Source: Oopsacas minuta
Lineage: Eukaryota > Porifera > Hexactinellida > Lyssacinosida > Leucopsacidae
Assembly: GCA_024704765.1 (NCBI GenBank)
Contig: JAKMXF010000111.1
Span: 1,862,058 to 1,926,057, forward strand
Length of the DNA stretch: 64,000 nt
Reading direction: 5' to 3'
In this document: piece after piece, positions 11,884-23,536 of the stretch
Numbering within the stretch: the stretch's first letter is position 1
Layout: each line of letters begins with the position of its first letter
Program-made: the position numbers and the translations under genes
Notes under the pieces: generated by a model
What the model was told of the DNA's origin: nothing
What the model saw: the letters and a program-made list of their open reading frames with translations, nothing else
Database searches by the model: none

Positions 11884-13080
11884 TTAATATTTCTGGAAAC
11901 AGCCTTTACTTTCAATGCCATAATTCACACATATAATATTATTTGAGTTATCTAATACAATACCGCATAGGTAAGAGAGATGTCCTATACCCAGAATATG
12001 CTTCATCACTCCTTGAGGTGAGAAGATACGGATTTCGTTAGCTGTAATGTCTGTAATTAAGAAGTTCCCCTTCTTATCAATCGTGAAGAAGACAGCTAAT
12101 GTTATTTGCTGATCCTGTCCAGTTAGCAGGAGATTATTCTGGAGAATACAGTCTCTGTTGTAGCAGTAGATGGAGTTTCTGTTTTGAGATAGGATGTAGA
12201 TTCTGTCAGAGAATACTGTAATGTCTTTTGGAAGTTTGAGTTCTCCGTAGCCGAACTGTTTAATGAAGTTAAGATTAGAATCAAATATTTGAATTCTTTG
12301 TATATTACAATCACAGACATATATTAACCCAGCTTCATGACACAATCCTGAGATAGTTTTAAATCGTCCTGCTGTATAGCCTCTTGAGCCTGTTTCCTTT
12401 AGGAATTGTCCTCCTAGACTAAACTTCACAAGAGACTCTTTAGCTTGATCAGTAACGAATACTTCCTCTTTTGACAGACATATAGAGTATGGCTCCTTCA
12501 AGTGGTCAGTCCCAAAAGAACGTAAATACTTTCCTTCAGTATTCAACACTTGAATACGACTGTTGCTTTTGTCACAAATATACAATTCATTACTTGCTCT
12601 ATCTACTGCTATTCCTCTGGGATTAATCAACTCTCCATTTCCTGTACCCCTCTTACAAACTTTAAGAATAGGGTTTTCCCTCCTCACGTATTCAGGAATG
12701 ATTTCAAACAAATCAATTTCCTTCACAGCAGTTCTAATTTTTTGAGAATAGCAACGAAACTCAACCATCTCTAAGTTATCTACTGCTACCTTTGAATTTT
12801 CTAATCCTACCAACTGGTCATCGAAAACTTTTCTCACAGGTCCTAACAAATTGCTCTTCATGATTGTTTGTGCATTAGCTTTTGCAATTTTCAGTTCATT
12901 GATGGCTTGCTCCAATGCTAGATTTGTATCATACCCCTCTTTCATTTTAGCTAGTCTAGTCAGTAGACTATCCCTGTGTTCCGTCAGAAATGCGAAAAGT
13001 TCATCAAACTTTCGGATAATTTCCATTTTGAGGCCTTCAAGTTTTTGTTCGGAATTAAACTCATGTATTACTTCAGCCAT
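11884..13080 (-). CDS. Coiled-coil/NHL-repeat protein (NHL gene 1)
   Basis: A single-exon frame of 398 residues. The first ~115 residues are charged and helical (LLTRLAKMKEGYDTN), consistent with a coiled coil. A conserved linker (EIDLFEIIPEYVRRENP) leads into about five or six NHL repeats from about residue 140, for example NPRGIAVDRASNELYICD followed by SRIQVLNTEGKYLRSFG. It ends in GCFQKY. The layout is that of the C-terminal half of TRIM-NHL proteins without RING or B-box, so ubiquitin-ligase activity is not predicted. NHL propellers bind protein or RNA, and the ligand here is unknown. It sits tail-to-tail with the truncated GPCR. Paralogues are at 19717, 46762 and, more distantly, 30474 and 56077. 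Confidence 0.85.
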   Translation of the reverse strand: MAEVIHEFNSEQKLEGLKMEIIRKFDELFAFLTEHRDSLLTRLAKMKEGYDTNLALEQAINELKIAKANAQTIMKSNLLGPVRKVFDDQLVGLENSKVAVDNLEMVEFRCYSQKIRTAVKEIDLFEIIPEYVRRENPILKVCKRGTGNGELINPRGIAVDRASNELYICDKSNSRIQVLNTEGKYLRSFGTDHLKEPYSICLSKEEVFVTDQAKESLVKFSLGGQFLKETGSRGYTAGRFKTISGLCHEAGLIYVCDCNIQRIQIFDSNLNFIKQFGYGELKLPKDITVFSDRIYILSQNRNSIYCYNRDCILQNNLLLTGQDQQITLAVFFTIDKKGNFLITDITANEIRIFSPQGVMKHILGIGHLSYLCGIVLDNSNNIICVNYGIESKGCFQKY

Positions 13081-13588
13081 AACTATAACAATATACAGAA
13101 ATTGAATGTAATGCTAGTGTAATATACAGGATGTTACTTTGTTGAAGTTGCTTGCAGCAAAGTTACAACCTGTATCCTGTAACAATGTTATATGATATAC
13201 GTTTGTTGCCTACAGCTTTTAGAGTGGCATTATTCTATCCTACTAATAGTAGCCTTTGTAAACTATGCTAATTAGATTATTCTAATATTGATTGAGGGAA
13301 ACATTTATGGAGAATATACGTGAGAGAAGAGCACAAAAACTGTATCCAAAGTTAGAACCTGTGCCGACGCCAAGTATTCATAATATTAAGATAACACAAA
13401 GGACAAAAAGATGAGTAGTATTCCCAATGCAAATAGTAGACCGCTAAAGCTATTTTGATATGGTAAACACCATCACATCCGGACCAGACCATTCTGACCC
13501 GATTAAGCGGAATAAAGGTGTTGGGCAGATTAATAAGATGATAATCTCATAACCTGAGTAATTTATCACTATTTGTATGGCTCTGTAA
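13081..13588. other. 5' flank of NHL gene 1
   Basis: No gene is visible. This flank is not shared with NHL genes 2 and 3, so gene 1 has a different upstream region from its relatives. Confidence 0.4.
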
Positions 13589-13596
13589 GTGAACAG

Positions 13597-16076
13597 TAGG
13601 GTTTTTAATCCCGGGTTTCCCGATCCCGGGATCCCGGGATCCCGAAGGTTATTGTTTCGGGACTAATTCCCGGGATTGTTTCTTCAATCCCGGGATATCT
13701 TCTTGATTGCATATTGACATGCTCTATGATCATTATGTACATTTGTGTAATTGCGTTGAAATGATTTAGGGATTCAATTGGTTTCGTATTGTTAATACTG
13801 AATGAAATATGTTTTCAATATGAATAAGACACCAAAATTAATAAATGCTTAACAAGTCAGAGAATTCAAGCAAACTTGTAAGGTACCACTCAACCATTCT
13901 AACTATTCAAATTTCAAATATAAGGTGAATCGTCAGAAAAGCCCCAATTTCATTCTAAATCGTAATTGTTGCATTATCGTTATATCGTACCTTGAATGGC
14001 TGGAAAAGTTATGTTTCAAGAGTTTGCAGGATCTAAAATTTGGAACCATTTTAAGCGCTCGGTATGTGGGAAATTAGCTGAGTGTAATTCCTGTAAAAAG
14101 GTACTTAAATGCGAAGGGGGATCAACAAAGGGGCTACACAATCATCTTAAATCACAGCACCAAATTGATTTATTGAAACGCTCAAATAATGAAGAAAGTG
14201 CTATCTCACATAAATGTGCGGTTAGGAAATTAGATTATTACATGAACGACGCTAGCCTACCAGCTGTGTTAGCCAGGATGACAGCTTGCGATGGGCTTTC
14301 ATTTAATATATTTACTACATCAATGGACTTGAGAAAATCTCTTGCTGCACTAGGACATTCACTACCAAGATCGGTTGTCGGAATAAGAGATCAAGTGCTA
14401 AAATATGGTCAGCAATTACGCCAAGATATTACCAGAAATCTAAGCATTATTAAATCAAAAGGTCAATATTTCAGTCTTACCCTTGATGAATGGACATCCT
14501 TGCAAAACAAAAGATATCTCAATATTAATATACATGGCATTGGGTTCTTTTGGAACATAGGATTGGTAAGGATTAAGGGAAGATTTTCTTCAGAGGCTTG
14601 TTCCAAGATAATCTCACTTAAACTAAAAGAATTTGGAATAGAATTCGAAACAGATGTGATTTCTATCACAACAGACGGGTGTTCAATGATGAAGAAGTTG
14701 GGAAAAATAATACCCACAAATCAGCAGTTATGCTACGCACTGGACTCCAGCTTGTAATACAAGACGTTATCTATCAAAAACAACTTAGTGAAACTGAAGA
14801 AATTTATTCTAGTACAAGTGAAACCGATGAAGATGAAGATGAAGATATGGAAATGTTTGATGATTTTAATGATGATGGATTCATTGTTTCGGAATCGATG
14901 GACCCTCAGAATGCTCTTGCACTAAATTTTGACATCTCCAAAATAGTAACCAAAGTACGTAGAATTGTGAAAATATTCAAGCGATCACCTTTGAAGAATG
15001 AAACATTGCAAACGTATGTGAAAGAGATTTATCCAAATGGGCTGAATGTGGTTCTTGATTGTAAGACTCGATGGAGCTCACTTGTGAATATGCTCGAGAG
15101 GATAATTCAGATCAAATTACCAATACATAAAGCTCTGTTAGATTTTGGTGAACATATATGCCTCAGCGACCAAGAAATTGCGGCTATCTCTTCTATAGTT
15201 GAAGCTTTGAATCCAATTAAGATTGCTTTAGAAGCTCTATGTAGAAGAGATACAAATTTAATTACAGCAGAAGCAACTATAAAATTTCTATTGGAAGATA
15301 TTCAGAAATCTAACACACATTATCATGCACAAATCCTGGAGGCGCTAAGCCAGCGGATGGTTCAAGAGAGGTACACTGAAGTTTCAGCGATACTTCAATA
15401 CCTACATAATCCTTCGGCACGACTTGTAAAAAAGACTGTAGTAAACACATTTTGTGCTGATTTGTTATCAAGAACTCGAAGGAAAGGAATTGAAGATGAG
15501 GAACATGTGAATGAAGAAGTATCAATGGTACCTTACTCACCTAATACGGCTGAAAGCATATCTGACTTAGATGATATCTCCCTCGCAAAAAGATTACAAT
15601 TAGCGATAGACGCATCGATGAAAAAGCCAGAAGATATACAAGTTCAACATTCATTATTCAATATATTGAAATATGAACTTACTATTGGAGAACAGACAGG
15701 AAAACGAGGATATCATTTGGAAAAGGTATATCAAATGCTACTAACAATACCTGCAACCTCAGTTGAAGCGGAACGAGCATTTTCTTGTTCGGCATATTTA
15801 TGTAACAAATTTAGAACAAGACTCAGTGATAGCACTTTGGATACGCTAGCATTCATAAGGGCCAACAAGAAAAAAAATTGATGATAGACTAAATAAACTT
15901 ATTACTCATTCATATTCATCTTGTACCCCCTATGTACCCCTATATTATACTTTCATTCTACCAGACTATCATATAATTAAACAAATTTAAAAATTGCTAG
16001 AGAGATAATTATCATCATTTATCAAGGGATTCCCGGAAATTCCCGGGATCCCGGAATCCCGGGATTAAAAACCCTA
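13597..16076 (+). mobile_element. hAT transposon with perfect 8-bp target-site duplication
   Basis: The ends are TAGGGTTTTTAATCCCGGG (from 13597) and its reverse complement (ending 16076). Further CCCGGGATCCC-rich sequence lies inside each end. The flanking octamer GTGAACAG occurs at 13589-13596 and again at 16077-16084, the 8-bp duplication expected of hAT. The element is 2,480 bp and encodes one transposase with a single frameshift. It is inserted upstream of NHL gene 1, between the two parts of the left arm. Confidence 0.95.
13996..15881 (+). pseudogene. hAT transposase with BED zinc finger, one frameshift
   Basis: Frame one (13996-14757) starts with a BED finger (CNSCKKVLKCEGG then HNHLKSQH). 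It continues with LTLDEWTS, holding the first catalytic Asp, and ITTDGCSMMKKLGK, holding the second. Near 14735 the reading shifts into the overlapping frame, which resumes with GLQLVIQDVIY, includes an acidic stretch (TDEDEDEDME) and ends at 15881 with the hAT dimerisation domain (TSVEAERAFSCS...RTRLSDSTLDTLAFI). Apart from the frameshift at the CYA/GLQLV junction I saw no stop, so this is a recently dead copy, or a live one with a base error. Confidence 0.9.
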
Positions 16077-16084
16077 GTGAACAG

Positions 16085-17725
16085 ATTAACTGGTGGCTCT
16101 ATTAAGCCGAGTCTACTGTAATAGAATTGAAGATCATTTACCGAATACAAATTGGAAAGTAAATAAATCAATAACAAACACACAATAATCAAATTATCTT
16201 ATTAAATGATACTTACCAAATAGGATAAATAACACAATAACTTGTAGGTGTTTGTTGTTATTGTTTTGAATGCGAGTTGTGTATTTCTCGCGTTATAATC
16301 AAATGATGAATTTATCCTACAAATTCAATCAACTCCTAGCTATATTGGTCTCATTTAATAAATATTATGGGTTTATTTCAATACTTTGCTATCCTATTAC
16401 TGATAAATTACTAAATTTAGATGTAAATATCCATTCATATATCTATCTGCTCATAAACTTAATTATAATTATTCTATAACTCTATAGTATCGTTATACAT
16501 TCACTTCTCTACCTAACTAACTAGTATGTGTGGATATTCTCCTGATTTTTAGAATATTTCCTTGTGTTATGCTTCCGCGAAACTTATCCAAAGTGAATTT
16601 CACCGGTTTTGAAATGCAGGGTCAGCAGTGCAAATATTATCGGCTACATCCCACCAAAAAGTACAATATGTTCATTCCAAGATTTTGAAATATAATTATC
16701 TATACTTACCAACCTGAGTGAATAACAAAGGGGATAGAATACATATTGAGCTGGACATAGCGGGACGTAGCATAATTTCATTAGGCTAAACTGCATTAAT
16801 CGGTAAATTCAAGGTGTTTGACCAGTTTCGCAGGAGATTAGCCTCAACGAATTTCCAAAAGGCGAGACTTCCCGCTCAAATCGGGACAGTTAGCATGTAT
16901 GCAAATATAAAACAGTTATAAATTTTAAACATACTTAAAACAAATGTGTGTATACGTGGCCTCCAACGCGTAACTTCAAAAGCTATTTATGATATTGCAT
17001 AAGTATTGCACATTAGAATCACAGAAATATTAAACTAACAAAATAATATTTGAATTAACTTCGTTTGCAGAATTGTGTATTTTCCGTTAATTTATCAACT
17101 ATTATAAATCAGTAATATCATAGTGATTGAGTATGCTTTGAGGATGTTCTATATTACTAACTAGCTGAGACATTCATATTCATTGATAGCAATGGAGGAC
17201 AAAGAAATAAAATGTGGTGGTTGTCCAGAACCATGCACGAGCCAATGTGGCGATTTCACCGAATTCTTCTGCGCTTGCCCCCTACAAGTAGAGTTATTTA
17301 CTCAATTTGGGCGAATCTACAGGTATACTTGTCAGGCTGGAAAATTCTCGGGGGGTCCTTGCTCGCTGCCTCTTTGAATTTAAGAGCCATTCCCCCAATA
17401 GCTTATCGCCTCTATACAAGGTATCTATTGATCAATTTGGAATATTCTTCCTATACAATTAGTTCAAGAATTGATTATCCATTTTGGAGAAAAGTAAGTA
17501 TTAACCGAATTCAACTGTAAAATAATTCAGTTAATATATACTCCAGATAGGTAACAGAACCCTCTGTCTGTCTCTCTGCCTCCCTTAGAGGAATTATTCA
17601 TTCTACACTATATTTTGCCCTCTATAAACGTTCAGATAGTCAGGTAAGTCAATTAGAACTCTACTTATGATTCATTTTAATGATATTATTTGATAAATTT
17701 GCCAATATTTGCAAGTTTAAGCATG
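16085..17725. other. Gene-poor stretch with one doubtful Cys-rich frame
   Basis: Most of this is AT-rich and empty. At 17183-17377 a 64-codon plus-strand frame contains IKCGGCPEPCTSQCGDFTEFFCACP and could splice at CTACAG/gtatac near 17322. No partner exon or relative is recognised, so it is noted here rather than called as a gene. Confidence 0.3.
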
Positions 17726-17733
17726 GAATAGAT

Positions 17734-18582
17734 CAGTGGTCCTCAAACTTTTTCTCATTGCGTACCCCTCAAGCTGGATCTTGTGTGTGATGTACCCCTT
17801 AAAATGGCCTGCATTATAAATATTAGGTTTACAATCCCTTTTACCCAGTTGTGAAAAATAAAAGTGTTTTTTATTATAGCAATATAAATAAAGTAGATAA
17901 TTAATTAGTGAGAAGGATGTGCTTGCATGTTGTGTATCAGGCTATCAATTCGTGGCACAGTTTTTGAAAGGGCCAGACGAAGATCAGCTTCCACAGACAA
18001 CCGCGCTCGAAATTTGTTTGTAATTATTAATAGCGCTGAAAATCCTTGTTCACAAAGCGTTTTAGAAAACTTGGTTTCATCGAGCCCTCAGATAGCACCT
18101 TATAACATATTACACATTGTGGTAGTTCCCGTCCCTCTTTAAGTATGGATGTAAATCCATATTTAATATAGTCTTCATTATACTTCCGTTTCTTAACAGA
18201 TTCCATATGAATTTGGTGATAAAGTCAAGGTCTCAAAGAAATACTCTTCTAATTTCCATTTTATAAGAACAATACGATACACGGGTGGGTGTGATATTCA
18301 AATCAATATGAGTTGACACATATGTACGGACAATGGAATCCTTAATTAGCATAACCTCAAACAATAAATATTCAAGGGTGATAATAATTAGTGATGAAAC
18401 CATTGTAACTGATACATATTAATTATTTGGCATGAAATTACTATCTATGTGCTGAGTCTGTTGACATGATAGTGTGTAACTCGAAATATTTGTATATGAT
18501 TATTACAGAATTGATATGATTAGGTGAAACACCGGCGTACCCCTAGGAAAAGTGCTGGCGTACCCCAGTTTGAGAACCACTG
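17734..18582. mobile_element. Internally deleted hAT element (849 bp) with 8-bp TSD
   Basis: The ends CAGTGGTCCTCAAACTTTTT and (reverse complement) CCAGTGGTTCTCAAACTGGG are typical of ZBED5/SCAND3-like hATs, and GTACCCC tracts lie inside each end. The octamer GAATAGAT flanks both sides (17726-17733 and 18583-18590). The interior carries remnants of transposase on the minus strand. Confidence 0.9.
17905..18206 (-). pseudogene. hAT transposase remnant: N-terminal BED finger joined to C-terminal tail
   Basis: On the minus strand an ATG at 18206 opens a BED-type finger (KKRKYNEDYIKYGF, ELPQCVICYKVLSEGSMKPS). Around 18070 the reading changes frame and continues as the hAT C-terminus (CEQGFSALLIITNKFRARL, then EADLRLALSKTVPRIDSL), ending at 17905. 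The central catalytic part is gone. Both protein ends are recognisable as the same ZBED5/FAM200-type family as the remnant at 1-1244. This is a non-autonomous deletion derivative. Confidence 0.85.
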
Positions 18583-18590
18583 GAATAGAT

Positions 18591-19404
18591 TAACTTTTGC
18601 AAGGATAATCTAAACAGAGTGGCGAACAGGGCTACAGTAATCAGAGGTGTTGGTATACCCCATGTACCATATAGCATACCCCAACCTAACAACTCAATCT
18701 ACCCACTATACCGTAATATATCCAAACAATAGAAAAGCTAATATTCACCACGTATACTAATATATGTATAATAACAATAACAATAACAATAATACCATAA
18801 TTGACAATGAATGCACTCAAAACACTTCATTACTCTCAAATATCAATAATTACAATTGAATAATTAAGAAAACCCACACAACATATAACATATACAGGCG
18901 TCCACGTGGTTACCTATTCTGTTATTCTATTCGTAAAGTGTTTGCAAATTGTCCCAATTTTAGACGGGAATCCATGTTCGGATAAGTGTTGAGGCTATTG
19001 CCCCGCCAAAATTCGCAAAGAACCTTAATTGTCCGATGGTTTGTAGTCCTGTCCAATGCAAATATGCTACATACCACGAGTTCCCGCTATTTTCTGAATA
19101 ACTATTCATAGGAGAAGTTTTACGTTAGAATTTTCTTTAAAAATGAATTAAGACAAAAATTAAACAAATAATGATTTGTAAAAATCTATAAATAGAATAT
19201 GTGAATATAGAATTAATCATAAATTAGTTTCAATTTCGTTTGATTTGGAATTATAATTATTTGGTATTATTCATGTATCAAATAATATCAAAGCTCAGTC
19301 AGGGGTAATAACCACGAATTCAGTATAAATATCAATTCTGTACAAATTTGAGTCTCAAGGTAGACACTTTGTGTTACTCATGATGATGAACTGACACTTC
19401 TAAG
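18591..19404. other. Gene-free stretch
   Basis: AT-rich DNA with short ATAACAATAACA microsatellite near 18770. No exon or RNA gene is visible. Confidence 0.5.
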
Positions 19405-19716
19405 TGCGGGCCAATTGACAAACACTCAGATAAATCTCAGAGTCAAATACGTATGTAGTAATGTCAAAGCTTAGCCAGCACAGAACTGTTAGTATCAGCA
19501 TGCACCATGAGTAAGGGTACCAATAATTCGAAAATTGCATGTAAAATGGAAAAAACATGTGTAATATGTTATTAGTTAATGAAAAGAAGTATCAAAATTA
19601 TAAATATTTGTATAAACTATAAAATGAGAAAATAAGAAAATGAAAAATGAAAAATGAGTAATATACTAATTGGATAAAGCAAGATTATAGGAAATACACT
19701 CAAAGTAAGGAAAATG

Positions 19717-20916
19717 TTAATATTTCTGGAAACAGCCTTTACCTTCATTGCCGCTATTCACACATATAATATTATCTGAGTTATCGAATACAATACTGCA
19801 TAAGTAAGAGAGATGTCCTCTACCCAGAATATGCTTCATCACTCCTTGAGGTGAGAAGATACGGATATCGTCAAATGTATTGTCTGCAATTAAGAAGTTC
19901 CCCTTCTTATCAATCGTGAAGAAGATAGCAAATGTCATTTGCTGTTGCTGTCCAGTCAGCTGTATAATATTCTGGAGAGTATAGTCTCTGTTGTAGCAGT
20001 AGATGGAGTTTCTGTTTTGAGATAGGATGTAGATTCTGTCAGAGAATACTGTAATGTCTTGTGGAAGTTTGAGTTCTCCGGAGCCGAACTCTTTAATGAA
20101 GTTAAGATTAGAATCAAATATTTGAATTCTTTGCATACTACAATCACAGACATATATTAACCCAGCTTCATGACACAATCCTGAGATATTTTTAAATCGT
20201 CCTTTTGTATAGCCTCTTGAGCCTGTTTCCTTTAGGAATTTTCCTGCTAGGCTAAACTTCAAAATAGACTCTTTAGCTTTATCAGTAACGAATACTTCAT
20301 CTTTCGACAGACATATACCGAATGGCTCCTTCAAGTGGTCAGTCCCAAAAGAGCGTATATAATTTCCTTCGGTATTCAACACTTGAATACGACTGTTGTC
20401 TTGGTCACAAATATACAATTCATTACTCGCTCTATCTACTGCTATTCCTTTGGAATTATGAAACTCTCCATTTCCATTACCCCTCTTACAAACTTTAAGA
20501 ATAGGGTTTTCCCTCCTCACGTATTCAGGAATGATTTCAAACAAATCTATTTCATCAATTGTTTTACGAATTTTATCAGAGTAACAACGGAACTCAATAA
20601 ATTCCAAGTTATCCACCTTTACCTTTTCAGCCATTTTCATTTCGATGTTTTTATCTAGTGTTTGTTTCATTATGTCTAGTAATCCTCCTACCAAGTTGCT
20701 AGTCATTGTAGTTAGATTTTGATCTTTGCATATTCTTAACTGTTTTATTGCTTCCTCCAATTCTACATTCTTGTCGTGTCCTTCCTTCATTTTAGCGAGT
20801 CTAGACAGAAGACTATTTCTGTGATCTGACAGATATTGGTAAAGTTCATCAAAAGTTCTTATTATTTCCATCTTCAGAGCTTCTAGCTTTTGATCGACAT
20901 TGAAAACTGCAGCCAT
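19717..20916 (-). CDS. Coiled-coil/NHL-repeat protein (NHL gene 2)
   Basis: Single-exon frame of 399 residues starting MAAVFNVDQKLEALK. It has a predicted coiled coil to about residue 115, the linker EIDLFEIIPEYVRRENP, then five or six NHL repeats ending in GKGCFQKY. The N-terminal third is close to NHL gene 3 (46762) and distant from NHL gene 1. Its upstream flank also matches that of gene 3. There is no RING or B-box. Function is inferred only as propeller-mediated binding. Confidence 0.85.
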   Translation of the reverse strand: MAAVFNVDQKLEALKMEIIRTFDELYQYLSDHRNSLLSRLAKMKEGHDKNVELEEAIKQLRICKDQNLTTMTSNLVGGLLDIMKQTLDKNIEMKMAEKVKVDNLEFIEFRCYSDKIRKTIDEIDLFEIIPEYVRRENPILKVCKRGNGNGEFHNSKGIAVDRASNELYICDQDNSRIQVLNTEGNYIRSFGTDHLKEPFGICLSKDEVFVTDKAKESILKFSLAGKFLKETGSRGYTKGRFKNISGLCHEAGLIYVCDCSMQRIQIFDSNLNFIKEFGSGELKLPQDITVFSDRIYILSQNRNSIYCYNRDYTLQNIIQLTGQQQQMTFAIFFTIDKKGNFLIADNTFDDIRIFSPQGVMKHILGRGHLSYLCSIVFDNSDNIICVNSGNEGKGCFQKY

Positions 20917-21354
20917 TCTATTCTAGAAATTCAAAATATTTGTGTATATATTTCTTGGGAAAATTACAGAAAGGTCTAGCTCGCTGTCATTTCATTATTC
21001 GTACAATTTGTCTTCATTAAAACACGAATTAAACAACTTAGTTAATAACCAAAACGTATGAAAATTCTTAGCAAATGCACTTGGAAGTAGGATGATGTAA
21101 ACAGGCTTGTATCCAGGAGCGAAATTACAAAAAATTGTGTAGTTAAGAGCAAGAATATTTTGAGAGTTAGGCGCATGTCACACGCCAATTTTGGCCAATA
21201 ATGTAATAATGGTAACAATCATAAAAGTCAATTGAAATGTATTATTGTTTATAAGATTAATCAGTTGAATTCATTAATATTGTAAAATTATTCAAAAGGT
21301 AAACTGTGTATAATTAAAGGGAGGAAGCTTGATAAATGATATGTAGGTTGAGTC

Positions 21355-21609
21355 CTAATACTACTGGTATTGGAATACCGACAATTCGCACCACGACAAT
21401 TCGCACCACGACAATTCGCACCACGACAATTCGCACCACGACAATTCGCACCGCGACAATTCGCACCACGACAATTCGCACCACTAATATCATATCAAAT
21501 TGGCCAATCAAATTAGGTGCGAATTGTCGGTGGTGCGAATTGTCCGGTGCGAATTGTCGCGGTGCGAATTGTCGTGGTGCGAATTGTCGGTATCCGACTG
21601 GGGTATTAC
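21355..21609. repeat. Foldback element built of 15-bp repeats
   Basis: Seven tandem copies of ACAATTCGCACCACG (about 21381-21484) face about five copies of the reverse complement (GGTGCGAATTGTCG, about 21515-21590). The arms are separated by ~30 bp and bordered by ATACCGAC/GTCGGTAT. The whole could fold into one long hairpin. It lacks spacers like those of a CRISPR array and is absent from the homologous place in the right arm, so it is a foldback transposon insertion. Confidence 0.85.
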
Positions 21610-22100
21610 ACCTCTGGAATGTAGTATTAACCGTAGAATATGTAATGGATGTATGGTTTGATTAAAATTAAACTTTGATGTTTCCAAAATTCAAATAGTC
21701 TAGGCGCGTAAGTGAAATCGAGAACTCATTTAGACGCGCTACATATAAAACCTGGAAGAAACCCTGGATGAATATCCAAGTGACAAGCCTAAGATATACG
21801 ATGTTTGTAATTACGTATTGAATATCAAATTATCAAGTTTTAAGTAATTAAGTAATTAAATACAAAATTACAAAACAATCAAAGGTAACAAACTCACGAA
21901 AAATATGTTGTTGTTGATATCAACTTTTGCAATTTGTTGTTGTGTTGTTGATTGATAATATATCGTGTGAATTATCAAATCATCTACAGACTATATCTTA
22001 GCTATGTGGTTCTACAATAATACTTCACTATCATATTTCAATTCATTTACTGTGTTGATTACTATTACTTGTATTGTGGCTCAGTTCTAACAGAACTTTG

Positions 22101-22249
22101 TACACTCAATGCCGGTTATAAGAACATCGTCGGGAACTGGACATAATGTTCTTGTATCCGATCAAATTCAATGGAGTAAGATACAAAAGATTCGGTAAAT
22201 CGAGGTAAGGTTTGTATAACCGGTGTTCTTATATCCGGCATCTACTCTA
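22101..22249. mobile_element. MITE with TA-bounded inverted ends
   Basis: The ends TACACTCAATGCCGGTTATA and (reverse complement) TAGAGTAGATGCCGGATATA enclose ~150 bp. The same insertion occurs upstream of NHL gene 3 at 45955-46103, so it predates the duplication. Confidence 0.65.
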
Positions 22250-23104
22250 TATGTGTAGATATTCAATTGGTAATCTTCTGGTGAAAGCGAACAGATTTTG
22301 ACAGTCCGTTGGTGCTCTAATTAATAAGGTTCCAGTTTATGTACATACTTCCAAACGATATGAAGAGAAATGTTGGATTGTTGTGGACATAACTTATAAA
22401 GAAGCAAGGCAATCCCGATAATTGCTATGTCCCCCCAACTTCCAACGGGTCTGTTACTAATCAAACTTATCAACAACGAAAGGACAACTAAGCATTCTAG
22501 ATAGAATTGGCACAAGTGGCACAACATGGCCAAGTGCCAGTCGCCACTTGTGGGTAGGGAAAAGTCTACCAAAGGCCTATTTCGCCCAGTGGCAGTATGG
22601 CAGGACTTGTCATGACCTCTAATTATGGAAATAGCTAGGAAGTTGATGTGGACAACTCAAAGGTTTCTAGTATAAGATTTATAGCGATTAAAGTAGACTT
22701 ACAGTGTGTATAAAATTGATGACCTTGAGTTGTGGGCCCCTAAATGTAGTGGCCCTATTCAGCTGCACAATCCGAACACTCCTAAATCCGGACTGACGAG
22801 AAAGCGTACTACTTAATTCAAACGCAACCACAATTGAAGAATGTAAATTAGCTTTACTACTATACTACAGAATAATCTTATTACAGCAAGTTCTTACTCT
22901 TCTTGCTCATAAACGAACTAAATGTTCCCTTATTAAGTGATTAGCAAGTCGTGTTTTATGAGGAAACTTGCTTATAGGCAAACCTCTTAATAAGTAACAT
23001 AATTAATGCAATTTGGGCCATTGTGTGCCGAAAAAAACTTGCTAATAAGCGAATCTTGCTAATAGACGAACTCCACTGTAATATTATGTAACAAAAGTTT
23101 CGTG

Positions 23105-23536
23105 TCATCTTAACATAAACATGTAAACACCGAAACACCTAAACAACTTTGGTACAACTGCACAAGCAATAATGTCTCTTGGATGTTTGGGTTCTCGGTG
23201 GTCGAACTGTTTAATGGAGTGAAGATTAGAATCAAAAATTTGAATTCTTTGCATATTACAATCACAGACATATATTAACCCAGCTTCATGACACAATCCT
23301 GAGATACCAGTAAATCGTCCTTCGGTATTGCCTCTAGAGCCTGTTCCCTTTAGGAATTGTCCGGCTAGACTAAACTTCACAAGAGACTCTGTAGCTCTAT
23401 CAGTAACAAATACTTCGTCTTTTGTCAGACATATACCCCATGGCTCCTTCAAGTGGTCAGTCCCAAAAGAACGTAAATACTTTCCTTCAGTATTCAACAC
23501 TTGAATGCGACTGTTGCTATCATCACAAATATACAT
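23105..23536 (-). pseudogene. NHL gene remnant lacking the N-terminal half
   Basis: 143 codons match the middle NHL repeats of genes 1-3 (SRIQVLNTEGKYLRSFG, GLCHEAGLIYVCDC), then lose similarity after EPKHPRDI. The coiled coil, linker and first repeat are missing. Just upstream (about 23545-23690) the DNA instead matches the far 5' flank of NHL gene 2 (about 21030-21180). A deletion has therefore removed the promoter-proximal half of a once complete gene. Confidence 0.8.

Larger units (their letters stand above)
8905..13080. repeat. Left arm (part A) of a large inverted duplication
   Basis: From 8905 to about 11900 the sequence is the near-identical reverse complement of about 47960-50943, including introns and intergenic DNA. 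Similarity continues through the NHL gene (11884-13080 versus 46762-47961) at lower identity. It stops at the start codon of that gene: upstream sequence at 13081 and beyond is unrelated to that upstream of 46762. Both arms keep the same GPCR/NHL tail-to-tail arrangement and the same small transposon (11195-11299 and 48545-48649). Confidence 0.9.
19405..22876. repeat. Left arm (part B) of the inverted duplication
   Basis: This block is the reverse complement of about 44558-48260 in the right arm. It covers 3' flank, NHL gene 2, its upstream region, a shared MITE (22101-22249 and 45955-46103) and ends at CTACAGAATAATCT near 22876. About 0.6 kb (roughly 21190-21810), including the foldback repeat at 21355-21609, is absent from the right arm. 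Identity is visibly lower than in part A. Confidence 0.8.

Noticed and set aside
17183-17377. Cys-rich small gene
   Set aside because: No partner exon, signal peptide or known cysteine pattern. Noted as a possibility only.
21381-21590. CRISPR-like array
   Set aside because: Units are directly adjacent without spacers and reverse orientation in the second half. The host is an animal.
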